From CAWINX01 sp963837585 (lineage in GTDB: Bacteria > Actinomycetota > Thermoleophilia > Solirubrobacterales > 70-9): DNA of 64,000 bases. Below, piece by piece: positions 45,200 through 55,431 of this stretch; the first letter of the stretch is position 1, and each line of letters starts with the position of its first letter. The position numbers and the translations under genes were made by a program. The stretch covers positions 434,001 to 498,000 of the forward strand of contig CAWINX010000003.1 of assembly GCA_963837585.1 (NCBI GenBank), given 5' to 3'. The notes under the pieces are model-generated. The model searched no databases, was not told the origin of the DNA, and worked only from the letters and a program-made list of their open reading frames with translations.

Positions 45200-47248
45200 G
45201 TGGCGAAGGACACCGAGAAGCTGATCCGCCAGCTCTCGCTGATTTCGTTCCTGATGGCTCAGGGGAGGCCGGTTTCGGCCCTCGAGATCAAGCGCGAGGT
45301 GGAGGGCTACAGCGACATGAACGACGACGCCTTCGCGCGGCGCTTCTACGCGGACCGCGCCGAGCTGGAGAGCCTCGGCATCCAGCTCGGGGTCGAGAAA
45401 CCGGGCGAGGGCTTCTTCGAGGCCGAGCTCTACTCGCTGCCGCCGGAGAACTTCTACCTCGACCCGATCGAGTTCTCCGACGACGAGCTTGCGGCGCTCT
45501 CCACCGCGCTCTCCCTGCTCACCGACGGCGGCTTCGCCTACGCCGAGCCGCTGCGGCTCGCCCTCCAGCAGGTCGCCTGGGGCCACCCCAACCCGATCAA
45601 CGAGACCGACCGCGCCCCGGTGGAGATGGCGATGACCGCCTCGGCCGGCGGCCGCGACCTCTCCCAGCGCCTCTCCAAGATCGAGACGGCGATCTCCCGC
45701 CGCAAGACGATCGAGTTCACCTACTACACGATGGAGCGCGACGAGACCGCCAAGCGCAAGGTCGACCCCTTCCACCTGGTCTTCCGCGGCGGCCAGTTCT
45801 ATTTGATCGGCCACGCTCACGAGCGCGACGCGGTGCGGGTCTTCCGCCTCTCCCGCATCCAGGGCAAGGTCGGCTATGCGTCCAAGGCCGAGCACGACTT
45901 CTCCCCGCCCGAGGACTTCGACCGCCGCGACTACGGCCAGCGCGCCGACTGGCAGCTGGGGGAGATCAAGGGCACCGCGAAGGTCTTCGTCAAGGACCGG
46001 ATCGCCTGGCTGATCGAGCGCGACTTCGGCGCCTACGGCTCGCTGCGCCCCGCCAAGAAGGCCGACGGCGCACCCGGCAAGGGCAGCGTCTTTGAGACCG
46101 ACTACGCCTCCGAGCGCGAGCTGATCGCCTGGGTGCTGCGCTGGCGCCAGAACGCGACGGTGCTCGCCCCCGACGACCTGCGCGCCGAGACGGAGAGTCG
46201 CCTCTCCCTCCTCCACGACCGCCACCACAACGGCTTCGAGCCGGCCAAGATCGTCGAGCGGCCGCTGCGCGAGGCGCCGCGGCGCCGCTCCAACGGTCGC
46301 GGCGAGGCGGCGATCCGCCCGGAGCGCTTCGCCCGCCTCGTCACCCTCGCCGGGATGCTGATCGAGTCCGCCAAGCAGGGCGAGCGGCTGCAGGTCGCCG
46401 ACCTGCGCCGCCGCCTGGAGCTGACCGCCGAGGAGCTGCAGGAGGACATCGAGCTGCTCAACGTCGTCAACTTCGGCGGCGGCACCTACGTCCTCTACGC
46501 CGAGATCCTCGGCGACGAGATCGAGGTCGACTCCGAGCCCTACGGGGACAACTTCGCCCGCCCCGCCCGGCTGCTGCCGCTGGAGGCGAAGGCGCTGGTC
46601 GCCGCGATCGACCTCTTCGGCGACCACCTTCCCCAGGGCGGCCTGCACAGCGCCCGCGACAAGATCGTCGCGGCGCTCGGCCACGACCCCTCCGAGGAGG
46701 GGCTGGAGATCGCCTCCGGCGGCGGCAACGACGCCGAGGTGGCGCGGGTCGTCAACGAGGCGATCGCCTCCAGTCGCATCCTCGAGCTCAAGTACTACAA
46801 GGAGAACGAGGACCAGTTCACCGACCGCTCGGTCGAGCCCTACCGGCTGGAGAACGGGCGCGAGGGCTGGTACGTGGAGTGCTACGACCGCACCAAAGAC
46901 GGCGTCCGCCACTTCAAGCTCGACCGGATCAAGGAGGCGACCCTGTCGAAGGAGACCTTCGAGCCGCGCCCCGAGGTGGAGGAGCTGGCCGGCGTCGAGG
47001 GCTGGATGACCCACGGCGAGGTGCCGACCGCCCACGTCGCCCGGGTCTGGGTCTCGCCCGACCGCGCCCGCTGGCTGCGCGAGGAGCGCACCGTGGTCGA
47101 GGAGCTGGCCGACGGCGCGGTCGTCGTCGAGCTCCCCTACGCGGGGACCTCCTGGCTGGTCCGCGAGATCCTCCGCGGCGCCGGCGACCTCGTCGTCCTC
47201 GAGCCCGAGGACGCCCGCGAGGCGATCGCCAAGGAAATCGCCGGCTGA
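45200..47248 (+). CDS. Fused WYL-domain regulator (PafB-PafC type)
   Basis: This 682-residue protein has two copies of the HTH plus WYL arrangement. The first copy has LIRQLSLISFLMAQGRPVSA as HTH and RRKTIEFTYYTMERDETAKR with FHLVFRGGQFYLIGHAHERD as WYL. The second has RFARLVTLAGMLIESAKQGE and SRILELKYYKENEDQFTDRS with YRLENGREGWYVECYDRTKD. This matches PafB and PafC fused in one chain. In mycobacteria PafBC activates the main DNA-damage regulon together with the proteasome locus. The frame is intact over 2 kb. GTG 45200 is chosen; an in-frame start at 45176 is possible. Confidence 0.9.
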   Translation: MAKDTEKLIRQLSLISFLMAQGRPVSALEIKREVEGYSDMNDDAFARRFYADRAELESLGIQLGVEKPGEGFFEAELYSLPPENFYLDPIEFSDDELAALSTALSLLTDGGFAYAEPLRLALQQVAWGHPNPINETDRAPVEMAMTASAGGRDLSQRLSKIETAISRRKTIEFTYYTMERDETAKRKVDPFHLVFRGGQFYLIGHAHERDAVRVFRLSRIQGKVGYASKAEHDFSPPEDFDRRDYGQRADWQLGEIKGTAKVFVKDRIAWLIERDFGAYGSLRPAKKADGAPGKGSVFETDYASERELIAWVLRWRQNATVLAPDDLRAETESRLSLLHDRHHNGFEPAKIVERPLREAPRRRSNGRGEAAIRPERFARLVTLAGMLIESAKQGERLQVADLRRRLELTAEELQEDIELLNVVNFGGGTYVLYAEILGDEIEVDSEPYGDNFARPARLLPLEAKALVAAIDLFGDHLPQGGLHSARDKIVAALGHDPSEEGLEIASGGGNDAEVARVVNEAIASSRILELKYYKENEDQFTDRSVEPYRLENGREGWYVECYDRTKDGVRHFKLDRIKEATLSKETFEPRPEVEELAGVEGWMTHGEVPTAHVARVWVSPDRARWLREERTVVEELADGAVVVELPYAGTSWLVREILRGAGDLVVLEPEDAREAIAKEIAG

Positions 47249-47254
47249 GATCGC

Positions 47255-47306
47255 CGCTTTCGTAAGCTTTGACCCTTGCTATAGCAAGGTAAAAGATACG
47301 AAAGCG
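47255..47306. repeat. CTTGCTAT palindromic repeat, family B copy 3
   Basis: The outer stem CGCTTTCGTA/TACGAAAGCG flanks TTTGACCCTTGCTATAGCAA, then GGTAAA, in which TTGCTATAGCAA is a perfect 12-bp palindrome. Its last base is the G of the GTG start codon of the next gene. As with copies 1 and 2, it sits directly at the 5' end of a gene. Confidence 0.7.
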
Positions 47307-48077
47307 TGATCGAAGAAGCGCCCGGTCACCCCGAGATCGCGCGGATCGTCGCGCCCAACCCGGGGCCGATGACCCACGAGGGGACCAACACCTACCTCTA
47401 CGGCTCGGGACCGTGCGCGGTGATCGATCCCGGGCCCGACGACGAGGGACACATCGAGGCGGTCCGCGCCGCCGCCGAGGCGCGGGGTGGGGTGGGGACG
47501 ATCCTCCTCACCCACTCTCATGGCGACCATGCCGCGGGCGCCGAGCGGCTGCGACGGCCGTTGTCGAGACGGCGGCGGCACAGCGGCGGCGCGGCCTAAG
47601 CCGCCGGTGATCCTCCCCGCCGACGGCGAGCGCCACGCCGGGCTGCTGGCCGTCGCCACCCCCGGCCACGCCGCCGACCACGTCTGCTTCCTCACCGCCG
47701 ACCGCGTCTGCTTCAGCGGCGACCTGGTCCTGGGGGAGGGCTCGACCTTCGTCCCGCCCGACGGCGGCTCGCTCGCCGCCTACATGGAGTCGCTGCGCCG
47801 CCTCCAGGCCGAGCCGATCGAGCTGATCTGCCCGGGGCACGGCCCCTGGGTCGTCGACCCCGCCGCGAAGCTCGCCGAGTACGTCGAGCACCGCGAGATG
47901 CGCGAGCGCCGCCTCCTCGCCGCCCTGGAGCGCGGCGAGCGCTCCCGCGAGGCGCTGCTCGCCGAGGTCTGGGACGACGTCCCCGACCAGGTCCGCCCCG
48001 CCGCCGCCCTGGTCATGGAGGCCCACCTCGAGAAGCTCGAGGCGGAGGGCCGCGCTCCCGCCGACCTTCGCCCCTGA
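47306..48077 (+). CDS. MBL-fold metallo-hydrolase (LACTB2-like)
   Basis: This is a metallo-beta-lactamase fold hydrolase of about 255 residues after correction. NPGPMTHEGTNTYLYGSG and VIDPGPDDEGH begin it. The metal motif LLTHSHGDHAAGAERL (HxHxDH) is followed by TPGHAADHVCFLT, CFSGDLVLGEGST and ICPGHGPWV. The C-terminal winged helix (LEKLEAEGRA) resembles LACTB2, an endoribonuclease-like branch. Two shifts near 47550-47600 break the middle. GTG 47306 is within the family B repeat. A 13-bp hairpin overlaps the stop. Confidence 0.85.
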
Positions 48078-48102
48078 CCACCGGCCGTCGGCCGGTGGTC
48101 AG
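48074..48102 (+). terminator. Terminator hairpin after the MBL gene
   Basis: CTGACCACCGGCC pairs perfectly with GGCCGGTGGTCAG around a three-base loop. It begins at the stop codon (48075-48077) and lies between convergent genes. Confidence 0.82.
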
Positions 48103-48144
48103 GATTTCACTCCAGCCTCTCGCCTACGCTCGGCGGCCCGCCTC

Positions 48145-48918
48145 CTACCCCTTGGAACGGCAGCGCTTGACGACGCTGCCGTGCAGCGACGTGCCGCTGA
48201 AGAAGAAGTCCCCGTGGGCGAGGAAGTGGCCGTTGGCGCACTTCGCCAGCAGCAGGTGGCGCTTCTTGTGGCGATAGGTCCAGGTTTTGCGAAGCGTCGC
48301 CTTGAAGCTCGTCAGCGAGCCGTATCCGCCGGCCAGCGGCGGGACCTGGATCGTCGTCGCCTTGCCGTACTTGCCGCGGACGTTGGTGATCACCGCCTTG
48401 GTGATCACGGTCGCCGCGACCGGGTAGCTGATGTAGGCGTGCTGGAGCAGCACCGGCTTGCGGCCCTTGGGCCGGCCGTTGAAGATCAGCAGCGTTCCCC
48501 GCGCCGGAACCGGCTGTGAATCGGGGAACTGGACCTCGGCGGTCACCTTGCCGGTGCCCACCAGCGCCTTGTGGCAGGCCCGCCTCGCCTGGGAGGTCAG
48601 CGTGTTGGTGATTCGGCCCAACCGGCAGGTGGGTAGGCCCTTGGTGAAGATCGTGCCGTGCTTGTCGAACTTCAGCCTCAGGGTGTGCAGGGCGGGCACG
48701 TGGGTCCCGTCGGTGGTCCTGATCGAGCCCCTGACCCGCAGGGTGATCGGCGCCATCTTGCGCTTGGGGAGCGCCTTCGGCGAGACGCCGCCGTCGGCGT
48801 TGATGACCAGGTTTCCGGCGGTGATCGTCGTCCCCAGGCGCTCGCGCCAAACACCGCCGCCGCCAGCGCGATCACCGCCCCGAGGGTGACAAGAGCTGTT
48901 GCGGTGCCTGGATTTCAT
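48145..48918 (-). CDS. Secreted protein of a lineage-specific family
   Basis: The protein is about 257 residues. The signal region (GAVIALAAAVFGASAW in a shifted frame) is broken by one or two bases near 48850. The mature part has GGVSPKALPKRKMAPITLRV, LKFDKHGTIFTKGLPTC, CHKALVGTGKVTAEVQFPDS and LLIFNGRPKGRKPVLLQHAY. I associate this kind of protein with Thermoleophilia genomes, but I know of no function. The two or three cysteines may form disulfides. The C-terminus has FLAHGDFFFSGTSLHGS. Confidence 0.65.
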   Translation of the reverse strand: MKSRHRNSSCHPRGGDRAGGGGVWRERLGTTITAGNLVINADGGVSPKALPKRKMAPITLRVRGSIRTTDGTHVPALHTLRLKFDKHGTIFTKGLPTCRLGRITNTLTSQARRACHKALVGTGKVTAEVQFPDSQPVPARGTLLIFNGRPKGRKPVLLQHAYISYPVAATVITKAVITNVRGKYGKATTIQVPPLAGGYGSLTSFKATLRKTWTYRHKKRHLLLAKCANGHFLAHGDFFFSGTSLHGSVVKRCRSKG

Positions 48919-49063
48919 CGACGCCTCCCAGCGTTGGTCGCTTGCGTCCGGCTGGATAGCTGACTACCTAGTTTTGGTAACCCGGCAAACCGGGCGGAAG
49001 ATGCGGTCAACGTCAGCGTGCTGACAAAACTGGCCGGCTGGCCAAACCTGATAGACAGGGACG

Positions 49064-51462
49064 ATGGGTCAGCGGACGCAAGAAGGGCGGGACGCGGCGA
49101 GCGGGGTTGATGGCCGGGGCGGCCGGGACGGGCCTGCTCGCCGTCGCCGGCGCCGCTGCCTGGCACTGGCTGCTGCGCCGCCCGCTGCCCAAGCAGGAGG
49201 GGACGATCGAGGTCGACGGGCTCGAGGGCCGGGTCAAGGTCCGCCGCGACCGCTGGGGCGTTCCCCACATCGAGGCCGAGACAGCCGGCGACCTCTGGTT
49301 CGCCGAGGGCTTCGCCCACGCCCAGGACCGCCTCTGGCAGATGGACTTCTACCGCCGCATCACCAGGGGGCGACTCGCGGAGATGGCGGGGGCCGAGGGC
49401 CTGCCCGTCGATCGGCTGATGCTCACCCTCGGCATCCGCCGCGTCGCCGAGCGCGAGGCCGCCGCCCTCGACCCCGATCTGCGCGCCACCCTGGAGCGCT
49501 TCTGCGCCGGGGTCAACGCAGCCGCTGCGAGCGCCCGCGCCCTGCCCTTCGAGATGCAGCTGCTGCGCCTCGGCCGCTTCGAGCCCTGGCGCCCGGTCGA
49601 CATCCTCAGCCTCGGCAAGCTGCTCGCCTTCGGCCTCGCCACCAACTGGGAGCGGGAGCTGCTGCGCGCCGACATGGTTCGCGCCCTCGGCCCCGAGCTG
49701 ACCGCCAAGCTCGACCCCACCTACCCGGCCGACAGCCCGATCGTCACCCAGGAGGCCTGGACGCGGCGACGGCCTCGCGATCGCCGAGCAGATCGACTCG
49801 GTGCGTCGCTCGCTCGGCCTCGCCGCCGAGGCGGGCGGCTCCAACAACTGGGCGGTCAGCGGCGCCCGCAGCGCCACCGGCTCACCGCTGATCGCCGGCG
49901 ACCCCCACCTGCCCCCGAGCATGCCGGGCATCTGGTACCAGGTCGGCCTGCGGCTCGGCGACCGCGTCGTCCGCGGCGCCTCGCTGCCCGGGCTCCCCGG
50001 CGTCTACATGGGTCAGGGCAACGACGTCTGCTGGACCTTCACCAACGTCATGCCCGACGTCCAGGACCTCTTCATCGAGCGGATCGAGGGCGAGCGCTAC
50101 CTCTTCGAGGACGAGTGGCGACCCCTCGACGTCGTCCGCGAGGAGATCCCGGTGAAGGGACGCGCCGAGCCCGAGGTCCTCGCGGTGCGCTCCACCCACC
50201 ACGGCCCGATCGTCAACGAGGCGCTCGGCGCCGACGAGGCCGAGCCGCTCGCCCTGCGCTGGCTGACCCTCGACGAGCCGACCGTCTTCTCCGGCATGTT
50301 CGAGCTGCACGGCATCGAGTCCGGCCCGGAGCTGGTCGCCGCCCTCGCCGGCCACACCGCGCCCGCCTCCAACCTCATCTGGGCCGACCGCAGCGGCTCG
50401 ATCGGCTACAAGCTGATCGGCCGCCTGCCGCTGCGCAAGGGCGGCAGCCCCGACCTGCCGAAGCCGGGCTGGACGGGGGAGTACGAGTGGACCGGGACGA
50501 TCCCCTACGAGGAGCTGCCCGAGGCGATCGACCCCGAGAGCGGCTTCCTGGTCACCGCCAACAACCGGATCGTCGGCGACGACTACCCCCACCACATCAC
50601 CAGCGAGTGGTACGACGGGGTGCGGGCGCAGCGGATCGAGGACCTGCTGCGCGCCACCGAGAAGCACGACATCGAGAGCTTCGAGGAGATGCAGTCCGAC
50701 GACCTCTCGATCCTCGGCCTCGAGGCGGCGCGCCGGCTCGGGCGCCTCCAGCCCGCCGGCCAGCGCGAGAGCAGCGCGATCGAGCGGCTGCGCAGCTGGG
50801 ACGGCCGCCTCGGCCTCGACTCCGTCGCCGGGACGATCTACCAGGCCTTCCTGCTGCGGCTGGCCCGCGAGGTCGCCCGCGCCGTGATCGGCGACCGCGA
50901 CCTCTGCGAGCGCTGGCTCGACCGCGGCGACAACGGCTTCTCCAGCCACGTCACCTCGCCCTGGCGCTGGCACTCCCACCTGATGAAGCTCTGGGAGGAG
51001 GGCGACGAGGAGCTGGTCGGCCGCCCCTGGGACGAGCTGGTCCTGGAGGTGCTGGCCGGCGCTCTCGACGACCTCACCGAGAGCTTCGGCGCCGACCCCG
51101 AGGCCTGGCGTTGGGGCCACGTCCACAAGATGGAGTTCCCCCACCCGCTGGGCGAGGCCAACCCGCTGCTGCGCCGCCTCCTCAACCGCAGCCTCGAAGC
51201 GGGCGGCGCCCAGGAGACGGTCAGCCAGATCGCCTACGACCCGAACGACCCCTACCGCGCCGTCTGGGCGCCGAGCTGGCGGATGGTCGCCGACCCGACC
51301 GACCCCGAGCGCTCCCGCTGGCAGATGTTCACCGGCCAGTCCGGCCACCCGGCCAGCCCCCATTACGACGACCTCCAGCCCGACTGGCTCAAGGGCCGCA
51401 CCCAGCCGATGGCCGGCGAGGGCCCCTGGCGCGAGCTGGACCTGGTCCCCGCCGGGCCCTGA
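49064..51462 (+). CDS. Penicillin acylase family protein (Ntn hydrolase)
   Basis: This is a periplasm/exterior amidase of the penicillin G acylase or acyl-homoserine lactone acylase family, made as a precursor that cuts itself. The N-terminus after correction has RKKGGTRRAGLMAGAAGTGL, a membrane or export signal. The alpha part includes VPHIEAETAGDLWFAEGFAH with AQDRLWQMDFYRR. The beta-chain start and nucleophile serine is in EAGGSNNWAVSGARS, and the oxyanion asparagine is in LVTANNRIVGDDY. Extra bases lie near 49080 and 49760. Corrected length is about 795 residues, normal for the family. The amide substrate is unknown. Confidence 0.9.
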
Positions 51463-51474
51463 GCGCCGAATGGC

Positions 51475-51504
51475 GAATTTTCCACACGATGGTGTGGGAA
51501 ATTC
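51475..51504. terminator. Hairpin between convergent genes
   Basis: GAATTTTCCACAC pairs with GTGTGGGAAATTC (one G-T type mismatch) around GATG. It is AT-rich for this genome and lies between the acylase stop (51462) and the minus-strand stop at 51506, so it could end transcription both ways. Confidence 0.75.
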
Positions 51505-51505
51505 A

Positions 51506-52025
51506 TCAATCGGCCGGGAAGAGCTCCTCCACCGCCTCGCGAAACTTGGCGGGGTCGATGGCGGGGAAGCGTACAGCTCGGGCTCGATCGCCTCGAACTG
51601 GGCGCGGGCCTCGGCCGGGTCGACCAGGCCGCGCGCGATCATCTCCTCGACGTCGCGGCGATCCTGGTCGTGCCCGCGCTCGGCCTTGGAGAGCGCTTGG
51701 GCGACCGGGTCGAAGTGGTGGAAGGAGAGCTTCCCTTCCCTGCCTATCAGGGGACTGCGGTCCTCCCATCCCTCCGGCAGGGGGATGAAGTCCGAAGGGG
51801 CGGCCAGCTCGACGTTGAGGTCCAGCTCCTCCTTTAGCCGGGGATCTCCCGCAGCAGCTCGTCCCGGTCGGGGATCAGCTTGATTCACGTCGATCGTCGT
51901 CTCCCGCCAGCCGTTGAGGACGGCCGTTGCCCCTCCGGTGAGTAGACGCGGCCCTCCGCTTGGGCGGTCCGACCGAGTTCCCGCATGAACCGCTCGATGC
52001 GGGTCGAGTCGGCTAGCTCGCGCAT
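51506..52025 (-). CDS. Nucleotidyltransferase-like protein (DUF6036/AbiEii-like)
   Basis: After correction the protein is about 175 residues: MRELADSTRIERFMRELGRT, then VYLTGGATAVLNGWRETTID (the nucleotidyltransferase G-G and D pattern), LKEELDLNVELAAPSDFIPL and EGKLSFHHFDPVAQALSKAE. The part RRDVEEMIARGLVDPAEARA and IDPAKFREAVEELFPAD complete it. Shifts lie near 51575, 51855, 51888 and 51930. ATG 52025 is chosen because the family starts at this point. No antitoxin partner is visible beside it, unlike the module at 40555. It overlaps nothing but faces the DUF1906 gene. Confidence 0.68.
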
Positions 52026-52075
52026 GAGCGGCGCGTTCGAGCTGACCAGCCGGCGGATCAGGGCGTTGTAGCGGA

Positions 52076-53184
52076 ATGGGCGCCGTCGCCCCCGCGCCTC
52101 GGCCAGCGCCGGCGTCGGCACCCCCGGGACCGGGGGCGGGTCGGGCGCCGCCTTCACCGGGCTCGGCTTCGACGCCTGCGCGACGCCCTCGACCCGGACG
52201 ATGTCGGCCTGGCTCGCCTCGCCCTACCGGGCGATCGGCGTCTACATCGGCGGCCTCAACCGCGGCTGCTCCCAGCCCAATCTGACCACGGCCTGGGTCG
52301 GCACCGAGGTCGCCGCCGGCTGGCACCTGATCCCGATCTACGTCGGCCTCCAGGCCCCGACCAGCGGCTGCTCCAGCTGCGCCAAGCTGAGCGCCAACAA
52401 GGCGACCGGCCAGGGCACCGCGGCAGCCAACGACGCCGTCGCCGACGCCCAGCGCGTCGGCATGGGCCCGGGCAGCCCGATCTACTTCGACATGGAGGGC
52501 TACGGGCGCACCTCCAAGGCCAGCAACGCGACCCTCACCTTCCTCGCCGCCTGGACCAAGCGGCTGCACGCGCTCGGCTACCGCTCCGGCGTCTACGGCA
52601 GCAGCGCCTCGACGATCGCCGACCTCGCCGGCCAGATCGGCTTCGGCTACGCGCTGCCCGACGACATCTGGACCGCCAACTGGAACGGCCGCGCCGACAC
52701 CGCCGACCCCTACGTCCCGAACAGCGCCTGGTCCCGCCACCAGCGGCTGCACCAGTTCCGCGGCGGCCACAACGAGACCTATGGCGGGGTGACGATCAAC
52801 ATCGACAGCGACTACGTCGACGGGGCCGACGGTCGGCACGCCGCCCGGGCCGCGCCCGCTCACCGTCGCAGCGGTCCACGCCGTCGGCGGCACCGTCCTC
52901 CTGCGAGCCCACTGCGCCCGGCCCGAGGGCGCCGCCTGCCCGGGGCAGATCTTCGTCCGCACCCACGTCCGGGTGCGGGTCCGCCTCCGCCACCGGCAGG
53001 TGAGGACCCGGGTCGTCGCCTCGCCATCGCCCGCCGCTCCTTCGAGCTGGGCGGCGGCCGCACCCACACCTACCGGGTCCACCTCAACGGCCGCGGCCGC
53101 CCGCTGCTGCACAAGCAGGGCAAGCTCAACGCCCAGCTGCTCGTCGCCACCCCCGGCGCCCGCGCCTTCCGCGAGTGCAGCTGA
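52076..53184 (+). CDS. DUF1906 (glycoside hydrolase-like, Rv2525c-type) secreted protein
   Basis: The domain starts FTGLGFDACATPSTRTMSAW and goes on with RAIGVYIGGLNRGCSQPNLT, GWHLIPIYVGLQAPTSGCSS, GSPIYFDMEGYGR and YRSGVYGSSASTIADLA. This is the DUF1906 TIM-barrel related to GH25 lysozymes and Rv2525c, with an acidic pair in YFDMEGY. A second part in another frame after shifts near 52830-53020 is HVRVRVRLRHRQVRTRVVAS and SFELGGGRTHTYRVHLNGRG, and it ends AFRECS. The N-terminus is uncertain; ATG 52076 is a placeholder and a signal peptide cannot be fixed. A role in cell-wall metabolism is likely but unproven. Confidence 0.65.
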
Positions 53185-53255
53185 AGACGCTGGGCCGGTA
53201 GGCCGCCCGGCGGACGTGGGCGAGCAACTCCTCCCGTGCCGAACGCCTTGACTGG

Positions 53256-53473
53256 GTGGGCGCTTCGAGCCGACACGCCAAGCGACGAGATGAGGCTCTC
53301 AGGATCTTGCCCGTCGATGTCGAGAATCGTCGCCAGCACACCCCAAGCGATCAGACGTTGACGATGGGGGCAATCTCCTCCTGCACGGGTTGGATAGCCG
53401 TGGCCGTGCGATCATTGTGGTCGTCGCGGATGATGATCCCGGCTTCGTCATCACCACTTTCCCGGATGATTGA
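53256..53473 (+). CDS. DUF4258 family RelE-like toxin candidate (frame-shifted)
   Basis: No single long frame covers this gene. The first part reads ASSRHAKRRDEALRILPVDV, the RHAxxR start of DUF4258. The rest, in another frame, reads VDDGGNLLLHGLDSRGRAII and VVVADDDPGFVITTFPDD and ends at TGA 53471. These are the typical last two strands of DUF4258/RelE-like proteins. It needs one missing or two extra bases near 53340. It is followed within 2 bases by a DUF2283-like protein, the common partner, so a toxin-antitoxin pair is likely. Start GTG 53256 is tentative. Confidence 0.55.
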
Positions 53474-53474
53474 A

Positions 53475-53765
53475 ATGCATGCCGACTACGACAGCAAAGC
53501 CAACGCAGTTTCGATCTCCCTTGCTCAAAGGGAGCGGGCGGACGAGGCAGACCAAGTCCACCCACGTGCTGTCGTTGCCCTCCGCGACAAGCGGCCAATA
53601 GAGGTGCAGCTTCTCTACCCCGACCTTGGGGTGAAGGAGCCCCTGGGTGCGGTGGCGACCCGCTACGAGCTCGACGTCGAAGCTTTGATTGCCGCCACAC
53701 AGGCCGCCCTGGCGGCTCCCGATCGCGTGATTACTTTGGACGTGGCGCTCCGGGCTGTGGCCTAG
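53475..53765 (+). CDS. DUF2283-like antitoxin candidate, paralogue 1
   Basis: This 96-residue protein begins MHADYDSKANAVSISLAQRE, a DUF2283-like start (YD...A.SI.L). It ends LDVEALIAATQAALAAPDRV with ITLDVALRAVA, which is shared with the protein at 55577. An ATG at 53466 would add three residues; 53475 aligns better with the paralogue. It directly follows the DUF4258 candidate. The long C-terminal helix is not part of plain DUF2283 and may bind the partner. The frame is intact. Confidence 0.62.
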   Translation: MHADYDSKANAVSISLAQRERADEADQVHPRAVVALRDKRPIEVQLLYPDLGVKEPLGAVATRYELDVEALIAATQAALAAPDRVITLDVALRAVA

Positions 53766-53786
53766 CCTTCCTCGGCCTAACCACGG

Positions 53787-54253
53787 ATGAGCCGCAGGGA
53801 CCAGATCACGCTGAGCGACGAGGAGTTCTTGGAGCTGCTCGACGGCGAGCGGATCGCCGTCGTCTCCAGCCTCGGGCCGCGCGGCTGGCCGCACTCGATG
53901 CCGATGTGGTTCGTGCCGCGCGGGGGGAGGTCTGGATCTGGACCTACGCGAAGTCCCAGAAGGTGCGCAACCTCGAGCGCGACCCGCGGGCGACGGTGCT
54001 GGTCGAGACCGGCCGCGAGTACGGCGAGCTGCGGGGGGCGATGATCGAGGCCGAGGCGGAGGTCCACCGCGACTTCGAGACGGTGCTCGGGTTCGCAGAG
54101 GAGTTGACGCTGCGCTACGCGGAGGGGATCTCCTCGGTGGAGGGCGACGCCAAGGCCGCGCTGGAGGCGCAGGCGCCGAAGCGCGTCGCGATCCACTTCA
54201 AGCCAGTGCGGACGGCCACCTGGGACCACCGCAAGCTCGGCGGCACTTACTGA
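53787..54253 (+). CDS. Pyridoxamine 5'-phosphate oxidase-fold protein
   Basis: This is a split-barrel flavin- or F420-binding protein of about 155 residues. ERIAVVSSLGPRGWPHSMPM then WFVPR, and in the next frame GEVWIWTYAKSQKVRNLERD with PRATVLVETGREYGELRG, match the family. A G is probably missing in the G run near 53924. The C-terminus is HFKPVRTATWDHRKLGGTY, typical for PPOX-class F420-dependent enzymes of actinobacteria. Cofactor and substrate are unproven. It lies between the two DUF2283 modules. Confidence 0.82.
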
Positions 54254-54269
54254 GAGACTGCACGACCCG

Positions 54270-55431
54270 ATGCGACGACGACTGACAGCCGCGATCCTGC
54301 TCGCCTGCCTTGCGGCGGCCGTGCCGGCGATCGCCGGCGGCGCTCCTCGCGTCCACCACCTTCGCCACGTGTCGCACACCCCGCTCAACCCGGCCCCGCC
54401 GGCCGGGCCGGTCCCTTCCGACTTCTTCGGGATCGCGCCCCAGACCGCGCTGACCCCGGCCGACGTCTTCCGGATGAAGGCGGGGGGGATCGGGACGGTT
54501 CGCCTGGCCGTCCCCTGGAACGCGATCCAGCCGACCGAGGACGGCGGCTACAACTGGGTCGGCGTCGACGCCGCGATCGACGTCGCCTCCCAGGCCGGCC
54601 TGCGGGTGCTGCCCTTCGTCTACGGGACCCCGAGCTGGCTGGCCCGCAAGCCGACCACCCTGCCGATCGACACCGCCCGCCAGCGCGCCGCCTGGAAGGC
54701 GTTCCTGACCGCGATCGTCAAGCGCTACGGGCCCGGCGGCGACTTCTGGGCCGAGCACGGCCCGGGCATCCCCTACGTGACGATCTTCGACAAGCCGCTG
54801 CCGATCCGCACCTGGCAGCTCTGGAACGAGGCCAACTTCTTCTACTTCGCCTTCCCGGTCTCCCCGTCGCGCTACGCGCGGCTGGTGAAGCTCTCCGCGC
54901 CGGCGATCAAAGCCGTCGACCCGGGGGCGAAGGTTGTCCTCACCGGCCTCTTCGGCAAGCCCAACGAGCGCGGCCGCCGCGGCATGCCGGCGGCGCAATT
55001 CCTCAACGCCGTCTACCGCTCACGCGGGATCAAGTCCTTCTTCGACGGCGTCGCCCTGCACCCCTACGCGCCCTTCACCAGCAACCTGATGCAGCTCGTC
55101 GAGGGCATCCACAGGGTCACCGTCAAGCACCGCGACCGCCCCGGCCTCTACATCACCGAGATGGGCTGGGGCTCCCAGAACAACTTCAAACACGACGCCT
55201 TCGAGCAGGGCCCCCGCGGCCAGGTCCGCCAGCTGCGCGCCTCCTACACCTACCTGATCGCCAACCGTCGCCGCCTCAACCTCAAGCAGATCGACTGGTT
55301 CACCTGGAAGGACGTCAAGGGGAGCTGCGACTTCTGCGACTCGACCGGCCTCTTCCACGGCGGCGACCGGCTTCCACGCCAAGCCCGCCTGGCACGCCTT
55401 CACCGCACTGACCCGCGCCGCGCTGCGGTAG
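54270..55431 (+). CDS. Secreted glycoside hydrolase, clan GH-A-like
   Basis: The signal peptide is MRRRLTAAILLACLAAAVPA. The TIM barrel has TVRLAVPWNAIQPTEDGGYN, the acid/base glutamate in TWQLWNEANFFYF (WNE) and the nucleophile glutamate in GLYITEMGWGSQ. This is the clan A layout seen in GH5/GH39-like proteins. FTWKDVKGSCDFCDSTGLF lies near the end. An extra base near 55369 hides the true end; removed, the gene reads GFHAKPAWHAFTALTRAAL and stops at TAG 55431. Without it, the frame runs into the next module. Substrate is unknown. Confidence 0.82.

Noticed and set aside
49882..53112. A 1076-codon minus-strand open frame over the penicillin acylase gene
   Set aside because: It is antisense to a clear acylase with catalytic motifs. 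Only its 51506-52025 part overlaps a real minus-strand gene.
53190..53340. Minus-strand frame resembling a Clp N-terminal domain (MLATILDIDGQDPESLISSL)
   Set aside because: The likeness is weak, and the same DNA on the plus strand fits a DUF4258 start followed by its DUF2283 partner.
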